IMG/VR virus record: IMGVR_UViG_3300037244_000020
Span: 1 to 64,000 of that record
Length of the DNA stretch: 64,000 bases
Source: a virus
Strand: one strand, 5' to 3'
Below are positions 52,247 to 62,313 of the stretch, piece by piece; within the stretch, counting starts at the first letter, position 1, and each line of letters opens with the position of its first letter. Position numbers and translations under genes: made by a program. Under the pieces are notes generated by a model. That model saw only the letters and a program-made list of their open reading frames with translations, was not told where the DNA came from and searched no databases.

Positions 52247-52590
52247 TCAAAGCCACCGTTCAGCATTGCGAGGCTGAATTCAGGCTCGCAAAACTGGGGC
52301 CGGACGGGGTACCGAAGCGTACGCATCTTGAAGCGGTCATGAGCCAGACAGGGAAGTTGCCCAAAGAACTGGCTAGTATCCCGAAGATGCCGAACGAGAT
52401 GGTGTACCTGTTCGAATGGTTTTGCGAGCTTGACATGGCGAGGGGCGGCAACGGGTTCGGCATCAACCCGCTGGGCTTCACAGAGATCAGCGCGTGGGCG
52501 CAACTCACACGCAATTGCCCTCAGCCGTGGGAGATCGAGGTTCTGAGACGGCTCGACGCTGTTAGAATCCGGGTAGCGAACGAAAAATAG
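51782..52590 (+). CDS. Tail assembly chaperone, frameshifted long form (G-T-like), about 269 aa
   Basis: A -1 shift at A AAT TTT (52228-52234) continues as KFFETLIKATVQHCEAEFRL and through PKELASIPKMPNEMVYLFEW to the stop at 52590. The downstream frame is open across the whole gap and lies exactly between the chaperone and tape measure, as in lambda G/GT. Both forms guide tape measure folding. Confidence 0.85.
52228..52234 (+). promoter_or_regulatory. -1 ribosomal frameshift slippery site A AAT TTT
   Basis: The heptamer AAATTTT in the zero frame reads xxA AAT TTT and fits the X XXY YYZ rule. It lies five codons from the end of the G-like frame. Confidence 0.85.
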
Positions 52591-52598
52591 GGAAAGCA

Positions 52599-55500
52599 GT
52601 GGACATTGCCCAACTCGGCCTTTCAGTCGACTCAACGTTGGCGGTCAAGGGCGCTGGCGAGGTCAGAAGCGCCCTCGACGGGGTTACGGCCAGCGCGGAT
52701 AACGCGACCGCCTCCGTCGGGAGGCTGGCAGGTGCCACGTCTTCAGCCAGCGCTGCACAGAGCGCCGCCGCCACGGCGACCGAGAGCGCTGCGACGTCCA
52801 CATCGTCAGCGGCGACCGCTGCGGAGCGCCTGCTTGCCTCTCTCCAAAGGCAGATCGATCTGTACGCAGCCACGGACGCAGCCATTGCATCCTACAACGC
52901 GTCAGCAGCCAAGGCGACAGAGTCGCAGACAGCACAGATCGAAGCGTCAGCCGCGATGATCAGCCAGTTGCAGGCCGAAGGTGCGCAGCGCGCACAGTAC
53001 TATGCGCAAGTGGAGGCGTCAGCCGCCGCTGGCGATAAATTCATTGCGAGCCTGAAGACGCAGGTAGCCACGATGAATCTGACGAGGGCGGAACTCCTTG
53101 CCTACAAGGCGGATCAGCTAGGCGTGGCGGAAGCCGCCGCGCCGCTGATTGCCGCACTCACTGCGTCAGGAGCTGCCGCCGCTACCGCTGGGGAAAGCGC
53201 GGCGGCGGCGAGCGCGCGGTTTCAGGCTATTGCTGCAGCGGGCGTGGAATGGGCCGCTGCTAATTCTACGGTAACCGGGTCTATAGAGGGGCTGGCGGCA
53301 GCCAACGGCGTCGCTGAAAAGTCCGTCGCAAACCTAACCGCTACGATCGAGGCTCAGAACGTATGGTTTAAGGAGACAACTGCCGAGGTGAACGCGTCGT
53401 CTGCGGCGTCTAAGGGAGCAGCGGCAGCGGCCGAGGCGCGCGCCGCTGCGGTGGACAAGGTGACCACCAGTCTTGAGCGGCAGCTTGTCGCCGCTACCGC
53501 GTCAAAATCGCAACTCGTTGAGTATGACGCGCTCGTTCTGGGGGCTACAGAGCAGGAGACAGCCTACGCTGTTGAGCTTGCCAAGGAAGTTGAGGTACGC
53601 GCTGCACAAGCTGCGCAGGGAGCTAAGATGGCGGCAGCCCTCGAAGCAGAAACTGCGGCGACCAACGGCGCAAGGGGGGCCACGGCGGCATTTACCAGTG
53701 AGATTCTCGTTCTGTTCCGTGAATTGGCACGCGGCAATTTGACACAGTTCGCTGGCTCGCTCACGAGGTTGATCTCACTTGGTGGCGCGACTGCTCTTCT
53801 GTTCAACCCCCTGACGTTAAGCGCGCTTGCGCTCGGCGCCGCATTCGTGAAGGTCGAAAACGAAAACGCTGCGCTTGATCGGGCGCTGGCTCTGACCAAC
53901 GGCTATGTGGGCGAGACCGCAGACAGCATGAATAAGATGGCGGACGCCATATCGCAGAGTGGGGTGACTATCGGCGTGGCGAGGGACGCACTGACAGAAC
54001 TCGCCGCGACGGGACGCGTGACAGGGGCCAATATTCAGCTTCTGGGGACGGCATCGGCGGAAGCGGCAACCTACTTAGGCGTCTCGACCAAGCAGATGGC
54101 AGCCGACTTCACGAAACTCGGCGACGAGCCGGTAAAGGCTGCGGTAAAGCTGAATGAGCAGTACCATTTTCTGACACAGGCCACGTTCGATGCAGCCGAG
54201 GCGCAGCATAAGCAAGGGAATGAGACCGAGGCGGCACGAATTCTGCAAGAGGCGCTCGCCAGCTCCTTCATAAAGGCTGCGGACGACATGAAGACAAAGC
54301 AGGGACCGCTTCTAAAGTTCTGGCAGGACTTGAAGGAAACGATCAGCGGCACGGTAGAAGCGATCGGATCGATTGGCGCGACAGCGGGGCCAGCCGAGAT
54401 TCTCGCGCGGGATCAGGCGAACAAGGCTGCACAGACTGCTAGAGGGCCTTTCAGTTCGTGGACTTCTGAAGATGACGCCAGACTGCAGAAAGAAGCCATG
54501 GCGGCCGTAGCAGCGATCGCAGTAGCGCGCAATAAGTCCGCAGCGGACACGGTGGAACAGCAGCGGGAAACCGCGACGCTCACCTATGACACGTGGCATA
54601 AGAATTACTGGACCAAGCAGCAAAAGGAAGCGCAGGATCTCAAGGACTATGAAGACAAAATAGCGGGGCCACTCGGGTTAAGCGCAGCGCAGCGCGCAGC
54701 GGACGAGGCGCAGATACGAGCCAAAGATAGGCCCAAGGGCGCTGGTGCCGTCAACACCGCCGAAGCGCAAGCCGCACAGCAATCCCTAAAGGATCAGTTC
54801 ACCGAAGAGCAGAAGCTGACGGCAGACAACCAGAAGATCTTAGACGCGGACCATAAGGCGAAGCTCGTCTCGGACACCGACTTTTATACGCAGGAGAGGA
54901 CGCTCGTCGCGCAGGACTTATCGCAAAAACTCGACTACTACAGTAAGTTAGAAGCGCTGCTGAAGTCAGAATCTGAGAGTTCGAAGACGTCTAATTCGCA
55001 GAAGATCAGGGACGCGAAGCAGGTAGCCAGCTTGGAGTCAGATGCCCGCGTGGCGCAGGCCGACGCGGCGGCTAAGACGAAAGTAATTAACGACGCGGAA
55101 CTAAAGGCGACGGACGATAAAACCAACGCGGTCGCGAAATATCAAGCGGTGCTGGACGCGCAGTACATAGCTGCGCAGAAGACGGCGGAAGCGCCGTTGA
55201 CGACCTTTGGGCTGGGTTCGCGGCAGGCCGCGCTGGCATCGGCCGATGCGGCGGCACAGGCAAAGGCTGCGGAGGAGATTACGAAGCTCCAGGCTGCGGC
55301 ACAAGCAGCCGCACTTGCGAATCCTCAATCAGTCACGGATGCCAGCAAAAAAGCGTATGCAGACCAAGTCGCGGCGGCACAGGCGCAAGGGGACAGGCTT
55401 GTCGCGATGAACCATAAAGTCTACGACGAGGTCACTGCGCAGCAGCAAGACTGGCTCGGAGGCGCGAAAACAGCTTGGGCGAACTGGGCGGATAGCGCAA

Positions 55501-56234
55501 ACAATACGGCGTCCCAGGCAGGCAGCACGGTCACCACGGCGCTCAACGGGATGACCGATTCGCTGACCACGTTCGCGACGACTGGCAAGTTGTCGTTCAC
55601 GAGCCTCGCTGACAGCATCATCAAGGACATGATTCGTATCGCGATCCAGGCGGCTGCGACTCAAGCGCTTTCGGCGCTCTTTGGGGCGGTAGGGGGTGGA
55701 GCGAGCAGCGCGATAGGGAGCATCACAGGCGGACTCAGTACGGCTACGGCGGCTCCGATCGCAAGCGCGCTACCGGGTGATAGCATCACCAACTTCCTGA
55801 ACCTGACAGGTAACGTCGTTGGGAAAGCTGATGGCGGCTACATCAGCGGCCCAGGCAGCGGCACGAGCGACAGCATCAACGCGAAGTTGTCGAACGGCGA
55901 GTTCGTCGTGAACGCTGCGGCCACGGCTGCTAACCGACCGATGCTCGAAGCGATGAACGGCGGCGCACAGAGTTCGTCGAGCAAGACGCACTTTGCAACG
56001 GGAGGCTTCGTTGGAAGTTCTCCTAGCACCGTAAGTGGCGGCACGTCGATTGTGTTTAACATCTCGCAAGGTGGAACGTCTCAGGGCGCGGCTCCAGCAG
56101 GAGGCGCAACAGGCGACAAGCAGAAGACTGCCGCGATGCAGAAAGAGCTTGAGTCGGCCGTGCTAGCGGTGGTTCAGAAGCACTCAGAGCCGGGCGGTCA
56201 GATTAACAAAATCATTAAACAGGTGAGTCGTTGA
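52599..56234 (+). CDS. Tape measure protein, 1211 aa
   Basis: GTG 52599 with GGGAAA upstream. Long Ala/Ser/Thr-rich coiled coils (residues 30-370), a membrane-like segment near 395-420 (LFNPLTLSALALGAAFVKVE), further coiled coils, and SLADSIIKDMIRIAIQAAAT near 1010, a segment typical of tape measure ends. At about 0.15 nm per residue this predicts a tail near 180 nm. Confidence 0.9.
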   Translation: MDIAQLGLSVDSTLAVKGAGEVRSALDGVTASADNATASVGRLAGATSSASAAQSAAATATESAATSTSSAATAAERLLASLQRQIDLYAATDAAIASYNASAAKATESQTAQIEASAAMISQLQAEGAQRAQYYAQVEASAAAGDKFIASLKTQVATMNLTRAELLAYKADQLGVAEAAAPLIAALTASGAAAATAGESAAAASARFQAIAAAGVEWAAANSTVTGSIEGLAAANGVAEKSVANLTATIEAQNVWFKETTAEVNASSAASKGAAAAAEARAAAVDKVTTSLERQLVAATASKSQLVEYDALVLGATEQETAYAVELAKEVEVRAAQAAQGAKMAAALEAETAATNGARGATAAFTSEILVLFRELARGNLTQFAGSLTRLISLGGATALLFNPLTLSALALGAAFVKVENENAALDRALALTNGYVGETADSMNKMADAISQSGVTIGVARDALTELAATGRVTGANIQLLGTASAEAATYLGVSTKQMAADFTKLGDEPVKAAVKLNEQYHFLTQATFDAAEAQHKQGNETEAARILQEALASSFIKAADDMKTKQGPLLKFWQDLKETISGTVEAIGSIGATAGPAEILARDQANKAAQTARGPFSSWTSEDDARLQKEAMAAVAAIAVARNKSAADTVEQQRETATLTYDTWHKNYWTKQQKEAQDLKDYEDKIAGPLGLSAAQRAADEAQIRAKDRPKGAGAVNTAEAQAAQQSLKDQFTEEQKLTADNQKILDADHKAKLVSDTDFYTQERTLVAQDLSQKLDYYSKLEALLKSESESSKTSNSQKIRDAKQVASLESDARVAQADAAAKTKVINDAELKATDDKTNAVAKYQAVLDAQYIAAQKTAEAPLTTFGLGSRQAALASADAAAQAKAAEEITKLQAAAQAAALANPQSVTDASKKAYADQVAAAQAQGDRLVAMNHKVYDEVTAQQQDWLGGAKTAWANWADSANNTASQAGSTVTTALNGMTDSLTTFATTGKLSFTSLADSIIKDMIRIAIQAAATQALSALFGAVGGGASSAIGSITGGLSTATAAPIASALPGDSITNFLNLTGNVVGKADGGYISGPGSGTSDSINAKLSNGEFVVNAAATAANRPMLEAMNGGAQSSSSKTHFATGGFVGSSPSTVSGGTSIVFNISQGGTSQGAAPAGGATGDKQKTAAMQKELESAVLAVVQKHSEPGGQINKIIKQVSR

Positions 56235-56584
56235 GCGTCGATCTCGATATTTTTACGTGGCTGCCGCAGTACGGCGCGCAAGGGTCGGTTACGCCTAGCG
56301 TGCTGACTGCGCAGTATGGGGACGGCTATTCTCAAGATGTGCCGATCGGTGTTAACTCGACGCCGCAGGTATGGACCCTGACTTTCAACAACGACCCTGA
56401 TACAGGCGACGCGATCTTTCAATTTATCCAGAACAAAGGAGGCGTTCAGCGGTTCTGGTGGACGCCCCCTCGTCAGAGCCTGGCGGTCAAAGTAAAAACG
56501 ACGGGGGCGTACACGAAAACCGAAACGGACTCAGGACAGGTTACAATCGGGGTTACCTTTACACAGGTCTTTGATCCAGATTAA
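56231..56584 (+). CDS. Minor tail protein M-like, 117 aa
   Basis: TTG 56231 overlaps the tape measure stop (TTGA), with AGGTGA upstream. FTWLPQYGAQGSVTPSVLTA followed by YGDGYSQ and RFWWTPPRQSL is the phage minor tail (gpM) pattern. Confidence 0.85.
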   Translation: MSVDLDIFTWLPQYGAQGSVTPSVLTAQYGDGYSQDVPIGVNSTPQVWTLTFNNDPDTGDAIFQFIQNKGGVQRFWWTPPRQSLAVKVKTTGAYTKTETDSGQVTIGVTFTQVFDPD

Positions 56585-56586
56585 TC

Positions 56587-57273
56587 ATGACGAATCTCAT
56601 CAACGCGGAAGTCTTAAAGCTCGCCCCGGACCACCTAATAGAACTGTACATTCTGGACACCAACGTAATCGGCGGCGGATCGATCGATTACTTCCACGCG
56701 GGGACGGCCACCAACCGCTGGCCCATCGTTTTCCAGGGCATCACGTACCAGCCATTCCCGATCGAGATCACCGGGTTCGATCGTACAGGACAAGGCACGA
56801 TCCCGAAGCCCAAGGCGTCAGTATCGAACGTGCAAGGCGTCATCTCAGCAACCGCGCTGCAATTCAATGACTTGGTGGGCGCGAAGTTCACACGCAAACG
56901 TACGTTCGCGAAGTTCCTTGACGGCAGCCCGACCGCCGATCCTACGCAAGAGTTTCCGCTCGACATTTATTACGTCAACCAGAAGCTCAACGAGAACGCG
57001 CAGCTTGTAGAGTTCGAACTGACAACGTCGTTCGACATGATCGGCTTATCGCTGCCTAGTCGCCAGATCCTCCAAAACAGTTGCCCGTGGGTCTATAAAA
57101 GCGCTGAGTGTAGCTGGGTGCCTGTGGCGGGGGAGTACTTCGATGTGAACGATGTTTCGCAGGCGCTGATCGGTGGGGATGTGTGTGGCAAACGTCTGAC
57201 ATCGTGTGAGGCTAGGTTCGGAGCGGTTACATTGCCTTTTGGCGGTTTCCCGGGCGCGCGGGCGTATATATGA
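56587..57273 (+). CDS. Minor tail protein L-like with Cys cluster, 228 aa
   Basis: MTNLINAEVLKLAPDHLIEL, then the C-terminal SCPWVYKSAECSW and GDVCGKRLTSCEARFG with four Cys, as in lambda gpL, where they hold an iron-sulfur cluster. It forms part of the tail tip. Confidence 0.85.
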   Translation: MTNLINAEVLKLAPDHLIELYILDTNVIGGGSIDYFHAGTATNRWPIVFQGITYQPFPIEITGFDRTGQGTIPKPKASVSNVQGVISATALQFNDLVGAKFTRKRTFAKFLDGSPTADPTQEFPLDIYYVNQKLNENAQLVEFELTTSFDMIGLSLPSRQILQNSCPWVYKSAECSWVPVAGEYFDVNDVSQALIGGDVCGKRLTSCEARFGAVTLPFGGFPGARAYI

Positions 57274-57359
57274 ATAAGGCTTGCGCTGAGTGCTGCTTTA
57301 ATGGTGCGCGCAAGAGCAGCGGAGACTGGCCTAGCCTACCTTGGAGCAATCATGTCTGA
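57270..57359 (+). CDS. Possible 29-aa Cys-rich peptide between L- and K-like genes
   Basis: ATG 57270 overlaps the L-like stop and its TGA overlaps the K-like start region. It reads MNKACAECCFNGARKSSGDW with three Cys. Overlaps at both ends support it, but there is no ribosome site. Confidence 0.35.
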   Translation: MNKACAECCFNGARKSSGDWPSLPWSNHV

Positions 57360-58080
57360 CATCGTGCGCCAGATGATCGAGGTCGCCCAGCAGGAGGCGC
57401 ACGACAACGAGCGGCCTCGGGAACGCTGCGGGGTTGTCGTAAAGGAAGGCAACAAGCCACGCTTGATAGAGTGCAGCAACGTACACGACAACCCGCACGA
57501 GTTCTTCAGAATCTCTGCGCAAGAGTGGGCCTACCTGGACATCGATCACGAGGTGCTGTCGGTGTGGCACACGCACCCCAACGGCACGGCTGCTCCCAGC
57601 CAAGCCGATCGCGTGATGATTGAGGCGACGGGTCTGCCGTGGCACATCGTCAGTTGGCCTGAGGGCGGACATAGTTACACGGAGCCGACCGGCTACGAGG
57701 CACCGTATGAGGGCCGAGTATTCGTACACGGCATTCTGGATTGCTACGCGCTTGTGCGGGACTGGTACAGGCGCGAGATGAGCGTAAGCCTGCCCAACGA
57801 TGACCGGGAGGATGAGTGGTGGAATAAGGGGAAGAACACCTACCTCGACGGCTTCGAGAAGAATGGATTCGTGTCGATGGGTGCCGACGTGCGCAACCTG
57901 CGCAGAGGTGACGGAATCCTTATGCAAGTCGTTTCCAAGGTGCCTAACCACGCTGCGGTTTACCTCGGAGATGGTAAAATCCTGCATCATGTGCACGGCA
58001 AGCTGTCGAATATCACCACGTACGGCGGCTACTGGCTGAAGCACACCACGCACATTCTCAGACACCGGGAGCACCTATGA
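57352..58080 (+). CDS. Tail tip K-like protein, JAMM plus NlpC/P60, 242 aa
   Basis: ATG 57352 with GGAG upstream. Residues 1-115 form a JAMM domain: Glu24, His73 and His75 in HTHPNG, Ser83 and Asp86. Residues 125-240 form NlpC/P60, with Cys131 in LDCYALV and His in NHAAVYLG. Lambda gpK has the same pair; it digests peptidoglycan or processes tail proteins. Confidence 0.9.
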   Translation: MSDIVRQMIEVAQQEAHDNERPRERCGVVVKEGNKPRLIECSNVHDNPHEFFRISAQEWAYLDIDHEVLSVWHTHPNGTAAPSQADRVMIEATGLPWHIVSWPEGGHSYTEPTGYEAPYEGRVFVHGILDCYALVRDWYRREMSVSLPNDDREDEWWNKGKNTYLDGFEKNGFVSMGADVRNLRRGDGILMQVVSKVPNHAAVYLGDGKILHHVHGKLSNITTYGGYWLKHTTHILRHREHL

Positions 58081-58706
58081 CTACAGTCGTTAACGAGTAC
58101 ACCGAGGTAATCCTCGCAGGCGAGCTTGGAAAGAAATTCGGGCGCGTGTGGAATCTCGTGGTGAAGAACCCGATCCACGCGCTGCGCCTGATTGGGCTGA
58201 ATCGGCCAGACTTCAGGAAGCACCTACGAGAAAGCGCTGAGAAAGGCTTGTTCTATCACGTCATCGTAGATAAGCGCCACCGCAGCGAAGCTGAACTGCG
58301 TCTGCCCGCAGGCAAGCGCTTAATCATCGCGCCTGCTGTGCAGGGGGCAGGAGGGAAGACGTTCGCGATATTTGAGCTTGTGGCTTCGGCGGTCCTCGCT
58401 ATAGTAACCTTCGGGACTAGCCTGATTCCAGAATCGGCTGCCCTCGCCGCAGCGTCGATGGCGGCAGGTCTGGCGCTTTCAGGCATTACAGGACTCTTGA
58501 CCACTGTCCCCAAAGTAGGGACCGGGCAGTCCAGCGCGGCGCTGCAATCCTCGTTCTTTAACGGGGCGACTAATACGCAGCTACAAGGTACGCAGGTTCC
58601 CGTTGTCTACGGTGAAATGCTGATCGGGTCGCAGGTGGTGAGCGCGGCGTTGAGCGCCGTTGATGCCAGTTCGGCTGGGCAGGTTTCAGGGCTGGTCAAA
58701 GAATGA
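58077..58706 (+). CDS. Tail assembly protein I-like, 209 aa
   Basis: LAGELGKKFGRVWNLVVKNP, then RLIIAPAVQGAGGKTFAIFE and a membrane-like segment, then FFNGATNTQLQGTQVPVVYG, the gpI signature. Works with J at the tail tip. Confidence 0.85.
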   Translation: MTTVVNEYTEVILAGELGKKFGRVWNLVVKNPIHALRLIGLNRPDFRKHLRESAEKGLFYHVIVDKRHRSEAELRLPAGKRLIIAPAVQGAGGKTFAIFELVASAVLAIVTFGTSLIPESAALAAASMAAGLALSGITGLLTTVPKVGTGQSSAALQSSFFNGATNTQLQGTQVPVVYGEMLIGSQVVSAALSAVDASSAGQVSGLVKE

Positions 58707-61700
58707 CGGATGTCGTGAAGTTGAGCAATAGACCCGCTCCGCAGGGCGCAGGCGGGGGCAAGGGCGCAGGCGGGGGTGGGCAGACTCCTACAGAAGACCC
58801 GGACTCGCTCCAGTCGATTGCCTCGGTTGCTCTGCTCGACCTGCTCTGCGAGGGGGAGGTCCAAGGGCTGGTCAACGGCATGCAGTCGATCTTCCTGAAT
58901 GGCGTACCGTTGCTGCAGAATGATGGCGTTACCGCGAACTTCTCAGGCGCGACAGTCGGGTGGACGAACGGCACACAGACACAAAGCTACCTCCCAGGCT
59001 TCGGGGGCGTTGAGGCTACGGTAACACTCAACACGCAGGTAAGAAACAGCCTGCCGATTACGTTGGCGGTAGACAATCCGGCTGCGAATGCTGCAGTCAT
59101 TACGTTGTCGGTTGGAGGGCTGTCCTCAACCAGCAATTCCACGGGCGATGTAACAGGGTCGTCCGTGGAGATGGTCGTCGACTACCAGCCGCAAAACAGC
59201 GGCTGGATTCGCGCGATTGACGCGGTGATCACAGGAAAGACGCGCAGCCCTTATGAGCGCAGTTACCGCTTCCCGTTGACAGGCACCGGCCCGTGGAATG
59301 TGCGGGTGACGCGCGTGACCCCGGACTCCGAGACGCAGTTGCTCGTGAACGATACTTACGTCGACGCGCTGTCGTCCATTGTCGACCAAAAGTTGAGCTA
59401 CCCGAACTCGGCGCTCGTAGGTATGCAGATTGATGCCCGCCAGTTCAGTAGTATCCCGACGCGCACCTATCTTGTGCAGGGCATGAAGATACGGGTGCCG
59501 AGCAACTACGACCCAGTGTCCAGGCTCTATTCGGGTATATGGGATGGCAGCTTCCAAGTCGCGTACTCTAACAACCCGGCGTGGTGCCTGTATGACCTGA
59601 TGACGTCGACTCGGTACGGGCTTGGCAACTATATCGAAGCATCTCAGATCGATACGATTGGCTTGTACGAGATTGGGCAGTATTGCGACGAGATGGTGCC
59701 GGACGGGTTCGGCGGCCAGGAGCCTCGCTTTCAGTTGAACACCGTGCTCAACACGGCCAAAGCCGCGTATGACATGATTCAGGATATCTGCAGCGTCTTC
59801 CGAGGCATGACCTACTGGTCGGCGGGGGCAGTGGTCGTGACGCAGGACGCGCCGACGACGCAGCCGATGCCGCTGTTCTCGCCCGCCAACGTAGTCAATG
59901 GTTCGTTCAACTATGTCGGCAGCGCGCGCAAGGACCGGCATACGGTCGCTTACGTCCAGTGGAATGATCCGGCGCAGCAATACCAGCAGGCGACGGAGTA
60001 TGTTGAAGATCCTGACGGCATCACGCGCTACGGCATCAGGTCTATGCAGATCATGGCGGTCGGGACGACGACGCGGGGGCAGGCGTACAGGCTGGGCAAG
60101 TGGATGCTGCTGTCTGAGCGCGTCGACACGGACCAGTTGACGTTTCAGACGGGTCTTGACGGCGCGCAGTTGTTCCCCGGCCAGATTATTCAGGTCGCAG
60201 ACCCAGTGCGCGCGGCACGTCGTATGGGTGGACGCACGCTTGCAGGTACGACGGTTAGCATTCAACTGGACGCGCCCATCACGTTCGACGGAGGGCAGTC
60301 CTATACGCTGTACTTTATGGATGCGAACGGGGATCAGCAGTCGATAGGCGTTGAGAACACGCTGAACACGACGGACCAGTTGCAATTCGTCACTGCCACT
60401 CCTACCGCGCCGAATCCAGGGTTCATGTGGATGCTTTCATCCACCGACCTGAATACGCAGTTGTTCCGAGTCATTAACGTAACAGAGTCGGCCAAAAACA
60501 CTTTCGACGTACTGGCCGTGACGTACAACGAGTCGAAGTTCAACGACGTTGACTTCAATACGAAGCTGCTGTTACCGCCGATCGGCCTCGGCAGCGGATT
60601 GGGTGCCGCGCTCCCGACGAACTGGTCCGTCACGCCTGCGACGTATCTGAGTGCGCCGGGCGTGCTTGGGCAGAAGCTGATTTTGTCGTGGAGCGGCAAT
60701 ACCACGCAGTTTCAGTTGCAGTACCAAGTCAACAGCGGCGTCTGGGTTACGGCCACGATGCACACGCCTGGGTACGAGATTCTTGGCGTGACGGCAGGTG
60801 ATGTTTACGACTTCCGCGTGTTCGGAGTGTCATCGGACGGCACGCTGTCTTCGTCGCTCGATGAGACCTACACGGTGCTTGCCAAGTCGGTTGCGCCCGG
60901 CGCGCCGTCGAGCCTGACGGCTGCGGGCAATATCCGTTCGGTGGTGTTGAACTGGGGTGCGCCGTCCGATCTGGATCTGGATCATTTCCAAGTGTTCTAT
61001 GCCTCCACTAACATCATCGGCAATGCTGTGCTGGTGGCGGATAAAGTAGGATCGACGACGTGGACGGTAGGGGGTTTGACACCCGGGTCGACGTACTACT
61101 TCTGGGTCCGGGCGGTCAATACAAGCGCGCTGAACGGCCCGTACAACAGCAACATAGGCACGGCCGCGACGGTGCTGTACACGCAGCCGGGCGACTTCTC
61201 CATCGGTAGCATTCTCAACGCAATATCGACCGCAAACGAGATTAATGGCGCGCTGATCGCTAACCAGACGATCACGCAGGCCAACATCGCTGCGCAGGCG
61301 GTAGGCACGGCGCAGATTCAGAGTGCGGCAGTCGGCACGGCGCAGATTGCAAGCGGTGCCGTGACGGCCACGCAGATCGCGAACGCTGCGATCGGCACAG
61401 CACAGATCCAGAACGCAGCGATTACGACGGCGCTGATTCAGACGGCGGCAGTCGGCACTGCACAGATCCAGAATGCGGCGATCTCGTCGGCTTTGATAGC
61501 GAACGCTGCGATTGGCACTGCGCAGATTCAGGATGCGGGGATCACGACGGCCAAGATCGGAACTGCGCAGATCGACACGCTGCGTATCGGGGCGAACGCT
61601 GTTACGACGCTAGCGTCCTGGTCAGGGTTGGGCAGCGGTTGGTATACGTCCACTAACCAGCAGGTTGGGTACACAGCTTCTGGCGGGGATATCCTAGTTT

Positions 61701-61930
61701 TTGTTGTCGGCACGTGCGGCATCCCCGCATCAGGGGAGACTATCCAGAACACACCTGGCGGGGTGACTGTCTCCCTCAACGGAACCGCTGTTGCTTCTGT
61801 TTCCGACAGCTTAGGCACGCAAGTAACAGGGTTCGGGCGGATTACTGGGGTAAATGGCAGCGTTACTGTGAACGTGGCTTCAAACAACGCTCTTTACGTT
61901 AGCGTCGCTATTTTTGAGGCAAAACGATGA
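58703..61930 (+). CDS. Tail tip host-specificity protein J-like, 1075 aa
   Basis: A Gly-rich start is followed by SIASVALLDLLCEGEVQGLV and further J blocks, including VQWNDPAQQYQQATEYVEDP and MAVGTTTRGQAYRLGKWMLL. Two fibronectin III-like domains follow (APGAPSSLTAAGNIRSVVLN). Then repeats of the form IGTAQIQNAAITTALIQTAA form a predicted beta-helical stalk. The C-terminal domain is the likely receptor-binding part. A piece of this protein is echoed in the early gene at 11845. Confidence 0.9.
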   Translation: MTDVVKLSNRPAPQGAGGGKGAGGGGQTPTEDPDSLQSIASVALLDLLCEGEVQGLVNGMQSIFLNGVPLLQNDGVTANFSGATVGWTNGTQTQSYLPGFGGVEATVTLNTQVRNSLPITLAVDNPAANAAVITLSVGGLSSTSNSTGDVTGSSVEMVVDYQPQNSGWIRAIDAVITGKTRSPYERSYRFPLTGTGPWNVRVTRVTPDSETQLLVNDTYVDALSSIVDQKLSYPNSALVGMQIDARQFSSIPTRTYLVQGMKIRVPSNYDPVSRLYSGIWDGSFQVAYSNNPAWCLYDLMTSTRYGLGNYIEASQIDTIGLYEIGQYCDEMVPDGFGGQEPRFQLNTVLNTAKAAYDMIQDICSVFRGMTYWSAGAVVVTQDAPTTQPMPLFSPANVVNGSFNYVGSARKDRHTVAYVQWNDPAQQYQQATEYVEDPDGITRYGIRSMQIMAVGTTTRGQAYRLGKWMLLSERVDTDQLTFQTGLDGAQLFPGQIIQVADPVRAARRMGGRTLAGTTVSIQLDAPITFDGGQSYTLYFMDANGDQQSIGVENTLNTTDQLQFVTATPTAPNPGFMWMLSSTDLNTQLFRVINVTESAKNTFDVLAVTYNESKFNDVDFNTKLLLPPIGLGSGLGAALPTNWSVTPATYLSAPGVLGQKLILSWSGNTTQFQLQYQVNSGVWVTATMHTPGYEILGVTAGDVYDFRVFGVSSDGTLSSSLDETYTVLAKSVAPGAPSSLTAAGNIRSVVLNWGAPSDLDLDHFQVFYASTNIIGNAVLVADKVGSTTWTVGGLTPGSTYYFWVRAVNTSALNGPYNSNIGTAATVLYTQPGDFSIGSILNAISTANEINGALIANQTITQANIAAQAVGTAQIQSAAVGTAQIASGAVTATQIANAAIGTAQIQNAAITTALIQTAAVGTAQIQNAAISSALIANAAIGTAQIQDAGITTAKIGTAQIDTLRIGANAVTTLASWSGLGSGWYTSTNQQVGYTASGGDILVFVVGTCGIPASGETIQNTPGGVTVSLNGTAVASVSDSLGTQVTGFGRITGVNGSVTVNVASNNALYVSVAIFEAKR

Positions 61931-62313
61931 CCATAACCGACACCAACACGCCGGTCGACTACGTCGTAGCCGACGCGACCGGGAAGATCATAATCAAAGG
62001 GCGCGTCCCGTTCTTTATGCTCGAAGCCCAGCCGCTGCAAACTGGGCAGTCTATCGTGCAGGGCGACGCCGACCCTGCGACCGACTACGTCCTCAAAGGC
62101 GTCATCACGCCCCGCCCCGCCAACCCCACCACGCTGACCGGCATGAAATTGCTGAACGTGCCAAACCCCTCTACTGTTACAATAGACGGCGTAAACCCGC
62201 AGCAAGTGACGGACGGAGAAGTGGATTTGAGTTTTACACAGCCGGGTACATATACCATAACAGTTTCTTCGTGGCCGATGCTTGACGCCTCGTTCCGGGT
62301 GACGCAGCCGTGA
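61927..62313 (+). CDS. Hypothetical tail-associated protein, 128 aa
   Basis: MTITDTNTPVDYVVADATGK, then PFFMLEAQPLQTGQSIVQGD and GTYTITVSSWPMLD. Beta-rich with an Ig-like end. Overlaps the J stop (ATGA). Probably tail fibre assembly or a small tail protein. Confidence 0.6.
   Translation: MTITDTNTPVDYVVADATGKIIIKGRVPFFMLEAQPLQTGQSIVQGDADPATDYVLKGVITPRPANPTTLTGMKLLNVPNPSTVTIDGVNPQQVTDGEVDLSFTQPGTYTITVSSWPMLDASFRVTQP

Noticed and set aside
59126-60385. 419-codon minus-strand frame opposite the J-like gene
   Set aside because: Antisense shadow with extreme Arg/His/Val content and no recognisable domain.
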